A stretch of 12,202 nucleotides of DNA, from the NCBI GenBank assembly GCA_030618675.1, contig JAUXCV010000025.1, positions 1-12,202 on the forward strand, read 5' to 3'. The stretch is from Acidimicrobiia bacterium. GTDB lineage: Bacteria > Actinomycetota > Acidimicrobiia > Spongiisociales > UBA5794. The position numbers and the translations under genes were made by a program. Positions 9,301 through 12,202 of this stretch are shown piece after piece. Under the pieces are notes generated by a model, which was given only the letters and a program-made list of their open reading frames with translations, was not told the DNA's origin and ran no database searches. How positions within the stretch are numbered: the stretch's first letter is position 1; every line of letters begins with the position of its first letter.

Positions 9301-12202
9301 TTCGGTGAAGATCCGGGCGTTGCGTCGGTCGCGAGGACACCGGATGAGCTCGCCGGGAGAGTGGATCCGGCAGCACCCTCACCGGGACACGACTTCGCGA
9401 AGGACCGGCTCGACGACAGCCAGCTGGACGAGGTGCTCGGCATCCAGGAAGGCATCGGCAGGGAGACGAGGGCGAGACGCGGGGATGACCTTGGCGTTGC
9501 TTATGATATTTCCGACGACAAGTTCATCGCCGAATCCGGCCAGGGCAAACTCGTCTCCGACTTCGACAAGCTCTACGTCCACGAGACTCTCGGCCCGGGC
9601 ATCATCTTCCCCGCGGGTGGACGGATCCGAACGCCGGCACAGCGCATGCCGAAGAAGCACGTCTTCGAGACGGGCGATTACCGGCCGACGATGAGAGGCG
9701 AGGCGGATTACACGGCGAGGCCCGACGTGCCCGCCGCTACGGATATCGACGTGCCGACGACGGGAGCTGTCCGAAAGCCGGCAGCGAGAGGGGCCTACGG
9801 GGAGGAGCTTTACGAACGCACCGCACCGGACCTCCCCGACGTGCCCCAGGAACAGCTCGACGCCATGCCCGACATCGAGGGCAGAGGCCCGAGAACGGAA
9901 CCCATCCCACAGAACCGTGAGATCTACCCGGAGGACCGTCCCCGCGAGATGTACGACCCGGAGCTAACGCCGGGACGTGGACAGTCCGAAGCGAACCTCG
10001 ACTACATCGACCCGGAGACGGGCAGGCTTGAGTCCCGGCCCCAGATGGAAGCCAGGCCCGAGGCGCCGTGGGACAGGGAGAGAGTCGTCGTCGATGAAGG
10101 CGCGGGGCTCCGCGCCGAAGGCATCGACCTGGACAGGCTCACCGAAAGGGTCGTCAGGGTCATCGCATCCGAACGGGTCATGAACCGCGACGAGATGATC
10201 ACCGAGCTCCGCCGCTACGCCGGGGAGATCTACAAGAACCGGGTCATGTTGACCATCCGCGACGGCTTCGAAGCTGTTCGCAACAACCCGGAGGCCGGCA
10301 GGCTCGCGCAGAGCCTCGGCGTGGACTGGCATCAGGGGGCGAAGCAGCTCCTCCAGTTCGAGAAGACCGGCAACCCCGCCCTCCTCGGTGACGACGCCTT
10401 CGGACTCATCGCTGTCGGCAACCTCGTTCGTCACGGGGCAGACGGCTACGGAGAACTCCTCGTCGATCAGGCCCACTACCTCACCAGGGAGCTCGAGGAG
10501 CTCGCCCGCACCGAGATCACCCGGCTCGCGAAGGCGAGAGGGATTGAATTGGAAGAGATGGGAGTGAGGGAAATAGCGGACGACAGTCTTACCGCCGCCG
10601 CTGCCTTTGTAACTGAAAGTGGAAAAGCAACGAAGGCTTCACTTCGCAAGAAGTTCGATCTGACGAACGGGCAGGCCGAACGGATGATGGAACAGCTCGA
10701 GGCCCAGGGCGTCGTCACTCCGAAGACCGCGAGCGGCCGGCGTTCGGTCGTTCCTGGTGGTGGTAGGCAAACGTCGCTGATGGGGGATCAGCCCACGTCG
10801 TTGATGGATCGCATGGGCGCGATGGGTGTCGGCCAGCCGGGGCATGTGCAGTTGTACCCGGACGAGCACATCATGATGAGGACGATCCTGGGTGAGGACA
10901 CTCCTCACGTGTTGAGCCTGGAGAAGATCGAGGAGGTGCTCGAGCAGCGCAGGGGTGCGCTCGCTGCCGTCGAAGCCGAACTCGTCAAGTATCGGAAGGC
11001 GTCTGATGCTGCCCGTGCCGACAGGGTTGCCGCCGCTACGGGCCAGAAGGTCGTGAGGAAGGTCACGGGTGGCGAGATCGTCTCCGGCGTGACGACGTAC
11101 CGTCAGCTCCGGGGCAACATCTTCAACAACCTCGAGCACGCCGACGCGATCGTTGTCACTACCAACGGGTACGTCGGGAGGAACGGTGCCGTGATGGGTG
11201 CCGGCATCGCGAAGACCGTGGCCGACGCACACCCGGAGATCAAGGCGAACCTGACCCGGCACCTCAAGGAGAACGGCAACGTCGTCGGTGTCATCGGCGA
11301 GATCGACGGCAAGCCTGTCATTGCCATGCCGGTGAAGCCTGCGTGGGGTACGGAACTCACGTCGTACAACGCTGCGAAAGAGAATCCGATCAAGCCGAAT
11401 AAGGCTGGCCTCTACATGGGGTGGGCTACGAAGGCTGATCCTGCCTTGATCGAACAGTCAACACATGAACTCCTTGCCCTGGTCGAGGAGTTGGGGCTGT
11501 CGCATGTGATGATGCCCCGTCCGGGTGCCGGCGCTGGTGATCTGCCGTTCAAGAGGACGGGTGCGTGGCTGAACGGGATGCTGGACGAGCGGTTCATCAT
11601 CGCCGATCAGAAGGGCCGGGTCTTCAACGACGCCCGCGAGGCCGTGAACGCTCCGATCACACAGACGGCATACGGTCGGAACATCGAAGGATGGATCAAC
11701 ACTGGTCGTCCCAGGTCGGACGGTGCGGTTGGTAAGCGCAGCGGCATGGACTTCGGGAATCCGTACCCGGTGAGTGATCCCGATGCGGTGGCGAAGTACC
11801 GGGAATATCTGTTGGACAAGGTGGCGAAGAACCAGGACTTCTCCGACGACGTGGCTGATCTCTCCGGGAAGAAGCTGCTCTGTCCCGGGGCGGCACGCTC
11901 ACACACGAACGGGTGTCATACGAAGGTGCTTGCTGAGGTCGCTGACGATCTCGCTGCGAAGCGTGCTGTTCCTGAGTCGGGCGGCCAGGTCGTACAGATG
12001 CCTGACACGTTCAAGGATCTTCGGGACCAGCTTCCCCCCATGTCGGTGTCGCCTGAGTTGAAGAAGATCGACGCTGACCTCGCCCGGTTGAAGAAGCAGA
12101 TGGACGCTGCGGGTGCCGATTCGAAGCAGAAGACCCAGGCGTTGAACGACATTCTGGAGAACAAGGCACCCGACGAGGCGGCACCGAAGAGGCCGGCGAA
12201 GC
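3118..12202 (+). CDS. Giant multidomain phage (polyvalent-type) protein with SLOG/cpYpsA, FtsK-gamma, macro and DUF4326 domains, 3' partial
   Basis: One frame runs unbroken for 3028 codons to the right edge with no stop, so the protein exceeds about 330 kDa. Domain order by approximate residue: 1-1090, Ala/Glu-rich helical scaffold with the motifs ALDPMTWFTGG (188-198) and YFPRQLT (879-885); 1098-1325, a cpYpsA/'putative molybdenum carrier' SLOG-like domain; 1326-2181, unrecognised; 2182-2322, disordered linker; 2330-2480, helical; 2486-2548, FtsK-gamma winged helix; 2655-2832, macro domain; 2851-2950, DUF4326; then a Lys/Ala/Glu-rich tail. No signal peptide or clear membrane segment is visible. 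Its position after LysM and M23-like genes, and its size, suggest a virion protein, perhaps injected with the DNA. Giant phage proteins that concatenate many effector domains are known as polyvalent proteins. Internal enzymes such as an RNA polymerase or transglycosylase were looked for by motif and not seen. Start ATG 3118 is well supported. The domains are solid to good; the function is inference. Confidence 0.9.
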   Translation, partial: MTGRDFNDRYVPNRRQEMRRSGSSGRSGGLTPRDTSYIITPEDATEKATSNVSDATRLIGQYGDLLSASETADLENIVASGGAPPADLKMGALQAFGRLAETFDRPFQVIRHTAAGIVSPELTLNPRDYADIMAGNDAALIERHGVDAVGKHGDTGGSQILKLLGVEEAETGGGKAARFVGALAIEVALDPMTWFTGGFSGVGKKAALESLEKTTGAAVASAVKKVSREGAEGVLESKADDAVRALDDMIGEGATELDRMMLRDGTQELRSRIQRGDVAEQVGYIKAIEMTPEEQAAKLRGLWLDEVDHSFGVNRTGGTIEDGVAIPGAKWGRVTKQLDTATGEMVDMPSPFNILAKRDEQLTWYGKIQNELSDVIGNKKFNNPDGYKTWDAYLDHVNAGNGDIWTTGGITFGFGKWQTEVPFLTSGTRGKMAQVTRPVLSKLQKGPAYQRWIKWRQGWSREGTQMLLAARSLSDDGASYAEWQFVRSTAALTANHVGLISSLYRASELDRAYIHMTKDLLKGVPKKEREAALEGIGAAFSNAIGRNDLKLNLEHLPDNVQALFTPEVREAFDVEIRAYADLIHDAYTRAQQVIPEIRGMGTNRSAYTPVIGREGIADQIEEMFFGGSFRIDVQELVESSRVRTAYKEGKGVNAKVPKGVGGEGEDLGQWFARLTDWGRANGYLGPDEVFYLDHLYHLVSLADSGDAKGAAATLGEKAATRMRTFVAGGALIYTEIDPKTGKHALGVERAFGDQAHWSRQLAGLMHAINEVHDLRFKLDFEDVLETNPMIKMNTYLGQLQEVVLQKVALAETKKMGRAARASHRWDAGQLIALGAGHDGFYTRLSIFLDQLADVHGALVHYRDVIGTPKVTKIGGFQFYFPRQLTDNLQFTQIRDQWDERIGKLGGSATERQGKTAKRVKQVQGETPGMTEAEAFVHVQAEVGKEVAELHERSVATVRRLIREAFEDTAEVIERHPETVPQEVLIKLSAAHDQAVQDASTEVHRLVGAYVSKAMGGEAPPMSVVELTPDAFNDVIQEIVGTGSADAMRLQADMLKSFHESLSALHPTKARAEMEEKLYRKAAELQAAFEGDGIKIAPTVELWAGFQGGVDRAALRVAFEAKMGTGGFAPTGFRTDEGVGIPELIAQAQEMGVRELDAATFREVFKREPGARELEGYAARTVVNIVKTDGTVVVFPGAGRGGKGGWGDSGTIGTIAYAARGPAKDGKLPKDYSLEDFHEDFYEAATGLWLPREEAAMHKPIIVVSYLEDVLGAEGKLKGPAVVSEGSFINDELTAWLRRNNVQRVNLAGPRFRKEIEPEFISERLRYGATMKTMRDPVTGEPVPATVIHVKPRYEPGFAISPELTPDQAEEMYFGAIRPIMGMRTPELRLGRIQIELARVQLAMQGAEGGAAEALGNEAATYRQIAALIEEGKITDEWLVRRPVLVPNTERPLNLDEAIEATQLMLSETDGMDVQKWDMTIGEMSKYYKIDPYEMMMANRSEASLRGNLATETLESGAQRPRALESVYKILAEEIRKKNLTRKAIHDGKQLAAGVKEDSKDWVPFSPVVFDQNAISAVMAQEVKNAGHAPGSAEAIALERELVIDRYVVKFGRDESLYEYSNRVVLEGTKFQGLQRPPMREIKDIDIDGAWRLISVFNSDEVQQAIVKSGINIDDLLGVTDDELVQTPEFLDRMFQVVQQLQNPDALTDPSAAIILPRHLQPRLPVNRSEIDYQTVLWDQAELEAAHAADGAEKRRLLAEAFTNGTDRYEREVREVAEMHGWSDAQTAPLVSLPGPEGVVTPGLWQRLMDNPPTAAEIRRIGAQSATEARIVRYGSIAEEVLADLYGSEQTPNGRVYYAIGEVTQQAEIPQPRRRLEPAEVTAKIAAIDQATEDYKTLVAKLQTFVESGASTGEADRWLVQELGIPIENLQAARRRGQEAIDPLDDGEISTYSAVLEEWLTRKHPQLLEDYGAGRDLDYLPDWLRKNHPTLVGNFENWRKRRSLDLEAQTLAEEEGLADLGPQGASITGWDMWIVDAWEAMQRRNGLQEQEAFELLHFFKGKFGEDPGVASVARTPDELAGRVDPAAPSPGHDFAKDRLDDSQLDEVLGIQEGIGRETRARRGDDLGVAYDISDDKFIAESGQGKLVSDFDKLYVHETLGPGIIFPAGGRIRTPAQRMPKKHVFETGDYRPTMRGEADYTARPDVPAATDIDVPTTGAVRKPAARGAYGEELYERTAPDLPDVPQEQLDAMPDIEGRGPRTEPIPQNREIYPEDRPREMYDPELTPGRGQSEANLDYIDPETGRLESRPQMEARPEAPWDRERVVVDEGAGLRAEGIDLDRLTERVVRVIASERVMNRDEMITELRRYAGEIYKNRVMLTIRDGFEAVRNNPEAGRLAQSLGVDWHQGAKQLLQFEKTGNPALLGDDAFGLIAVGNLVRHGADGYGELLVDQAHYLTRELEELARTEITRLAKARGIELEEMGVREIADDSLTAAAAFVTESGKATKASLRKKFDLTNGQAERMMEQLEAQGVVTPKTASGRRSVVPGGGRQTSLMGDQPTSLMDRMGAMGVGQPGHVQLYPDEHIMMRTILGEDTPHVLSLEKIEEVLEQRRGALAAVEAELVKYRKASDAARADRVAAATGQKVVRKVTGGEIVSGVTTYRQLRGNIFNNLEHADAIVVTTNGYVGRNGAVMGAGIAKTVADAHPEIKANLTRHLKENGNVVGVIGEIDGKPVIAMPVKPAWGTELTSYNAAKENPIKPNKAGLYMGWATKADPALIEQSTHELLALVEELGLSHVMMPRPGAGAGDLPFKRTGAWLNGMLDERFIIADQKGRVFNDAREAVNAPITQTAYGRNIEGWINTGRPRSDGAVGKRSGMDFGNPYPVSDPDAVAKYREYLLDKVAKNQDFSDDVADLSGKKLLCPGAARSHTNGCHTKVLAEVADDLAAKRAVPESGGQVVQMPDTFKDLRDQLPPMSVSPELKKIDADLARLKKQMDAAGADSKQKTQALNDILENKAPDEAAPKRPAK
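6409..7092 (+). other. SLOG-superfamily cpYpsA ('putative molybdenum carrier'-like) domain in the giant protein
   Basis: About residues 1098-1325. The family's ordered motifs are visible. First is GFQGGVDRAALRVAF (1104-1118), matching the usual GGQTGxDRAAL nucleotide-binding turn. Then comes GGFAPTGFRTDEG, matching GGWxPKGRxxEDG and its phage GFRTExG variant. YAARTVVNIVKTDGTVVVF (N at 1183) matches the YxxRTxxNVxDSDGTxxF segment. A Gly-rich turn with DSGTIGTI and a HKPIIVV strand follow. The end is INDELTAWLRRNNV with NLAGPR (1305-1310), matching WLxxxxIxxLNVAGPR. The order fits the circularly permuted YpsA branch. SLOG domains bind or process nucleotide derivatives, and one senses a cyclic ADP-ribose isomer in the Thoeris protein ThsA. 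There are insertions of some 30-50 residues relative to compact members. The molybdenum name is a family label, not evidence of metal binding. Confidence 0.82.
7093..9660 (+). other. Central region of the giant protein, unrecognised
   Basis: Residues 1326-2181, mostly helical, acidic and rich in Glu, Ala, Leu and Arg, with Trp/Tyr-rich patches. No motif of a known enzyme was recognised. The segment around 1950-2140 has many Trp, Tyr and Leu residues and may be a separate globular unit. The codon use is strongly C- or G-ending, with CTC the common leucine codon. Treat as unknown coding sequence and not as a gap. Confidence 0.4.
9661..10083 (+). other. Pro/Arg/Asp/Glu-rich disordered linker in the giant protein
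   Basis: Residues 2182-2322 are low complexity: repeated short blocks of Pro, Arg, Glu, Asp, Gly, Ala and Thr with few hydrophobic clusters (for example RPDVPAATDIDVPTTG and PEDRPREMYDPELTPGRG). It separates the long N-terminal and central body from the compact C-terminal modules, so it likely acts as a flexible tether. Confidence 0.65.
10573..10761 (+). other. FtsK-gamma-like winged-helix DNA-binding domain in the giant protein
   Basis: About residues 2486-2548. LTAAAAFVTESGKATKASL, then RKKFDLTNGQAERMMEQLEAQGVV, then TPKTASGRRSVVP reproduces the FtsK/SpoIIIE gamma pattern (xxxAVxFVxExxxASxSxLQRxxxIGYNRAARLxexMExxGVVxPxxxxxxRxVL). In FtsK this winged helix reads the polar KOPS sequences and loads the translocase. 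No Walker A or B motif of an FtsK motor is seen anywhere in the giant protein, so only the DNA-reading part is present. Codons of the first half are unusually A/T-ending compared with the flanks. The likely role is binding host or phage DNA; the target sequence is unknown. Confidence 0.82.
11080..11613 (+). other. Macro domain (ADP-ribose binding) in the giant protein
   Basis: About residues 2655-2832. Motifs in order: RGNIF (2665-2669); the strand DAIVVTTNG followed by YVGRNGAVMGAGIAK, the first ligand loop (TNG at 2682-2684, MGAGIA at 2693-2698); the strands VVGVIGEIDGKPVIAMPVKP; then MPRPGAGAGDLPF (2799-2811), the second loop; and LDERFIIAD, the usual terminal strand. This matches the phage/YmdB-type macro layout, in which the second loop is often RPGCGxGxL; here the Cys position is Ala (2804). 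Macro domains bind ADP-ribose and its derivatives, and many remove ADP-ribose from proteins or nucleic acids. Which activity applies here cannot be decided by eye. Confidence 0.88.
11668..11967 (+). other. DUF4326 domain in the giant protein
   Basis: About residues 2851-2950, some 20 residues after the macro domain. The DUF4326 pattern is visible: GMDFGNPYPV (GNP at 2880-2882), AVAKYREYLLDKV, then DLSGKKLLCPG and CHTKVLAEVADDL. It corresponds to GNPFxxxxxxxAVxxYRxyL, LxGKxLgCwC and CHgdvLAEL. The family usually has a C-x-C pair and a later C-H. Here only C2922 of the pair is present, with an inserted stretch before C2933-H2934. DUF4326 proteins are small, common in phages and of unproven function. 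Their frequent company with macro and SLOG proteins suggests a nucleotide-related role. Confidence 0.85.

Noticed and set aside
8981..9694. 237-codon + strand frame inside the giant gene
   Set aside because: Ser/Arg/Thr-rich product typical of a shifted frame of G+C-rich coding DNA; the main frame stays open through it.
9877..9891. DIEGR, a DxxGR-like match to single-subunit RNA polymerase motifs, considered because N4 carries a giant virion RNA polymerase
   Set aside because: It lies in the disordered linker, and none of the other polymerase motifs (motif A, B or C) is present at plausible spacing.
10573..10761. Annotation of the giant gene as a DNA translocase FtsK
   Set aside because: Only the gamma winged helix matches; no motor domain or Walker motifs are seen, so that name would mislead.

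Overview
The window is densely coding on the + strand, with no RNA gene, mobile element, CRISPR array or non-coding stretch visible. G+C is high (roughly 60% by eye). Four tandem genes are separated by 3 nt, 2 nt and a 4-nt ATGA overlap, as in a single late transcription unit. The content (a LysM protein, two helical proteins of which one ends in an M23-like fold, then a gene of more than 9 kb) points to the virion module of a tailed dsDNA phage or prophage. The host cannot be named from the sequence. A high-G+C bacterium is plausible from codon use, and a bacterial host fits the LysM and FtsK-gamma domains.

Layout: (1) 3-470, the C-terminal part of a LysM protein, open at the left edge. (2) 474-1235, a 253-residue virion-type protein with a GTG start. 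(3) 1238-3121, a 627-residue helical protein with a C-terminal M23/LytM-like domain whose metal-binding positions appear lost. (4) 3118 to the right edge, one uninterrupted reading frame of 3028 codons with no stop, so the gene continues beyond the window. The small, medium, giant order recalls the internal (ejection) protein cassette of podoviruses such as T7 gp14-gp15-gp16, but this is an analogy of layout and not of recognised sequence.

The giant protein is the main interest. An unrecognised, mostly helical N-terminal scaffold (about residues 1-1090) is followed by a domain resembling the circularly permuted YpsA/'putative molybdenum carrier' branch of the SLOG superfamily (about 1098-1325). 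Then come about 850 unrecognised residues and a Pro/Arg/Asp/Glu-rich linker (about 2182-2322). After a helical segment there is an FtsK-gamma-like winged helix without any FtsK motor (about 2486-2548), a macro domain (about 2655-2832) and a DUF4326 domain (about 2851-2950). SLOG and macro domains bind nucleotide or ADP-ribose derivatives. Their presence in one apparent virion polypeptide suggests a polyvalent protein that could carry NAD/ADP-ribose-handling activities into the host at infection, for example against NAD-derived immune signalling. That function is inference; the domain matches rest on motifs read by eye.

If these genes act together, a reasonable model is that the LysM and M23-like proteins engage peptidoglycan during entry while the giant protein enters with, or just ahead of, the DNA and acts on host nucleotide signalling and DNA.
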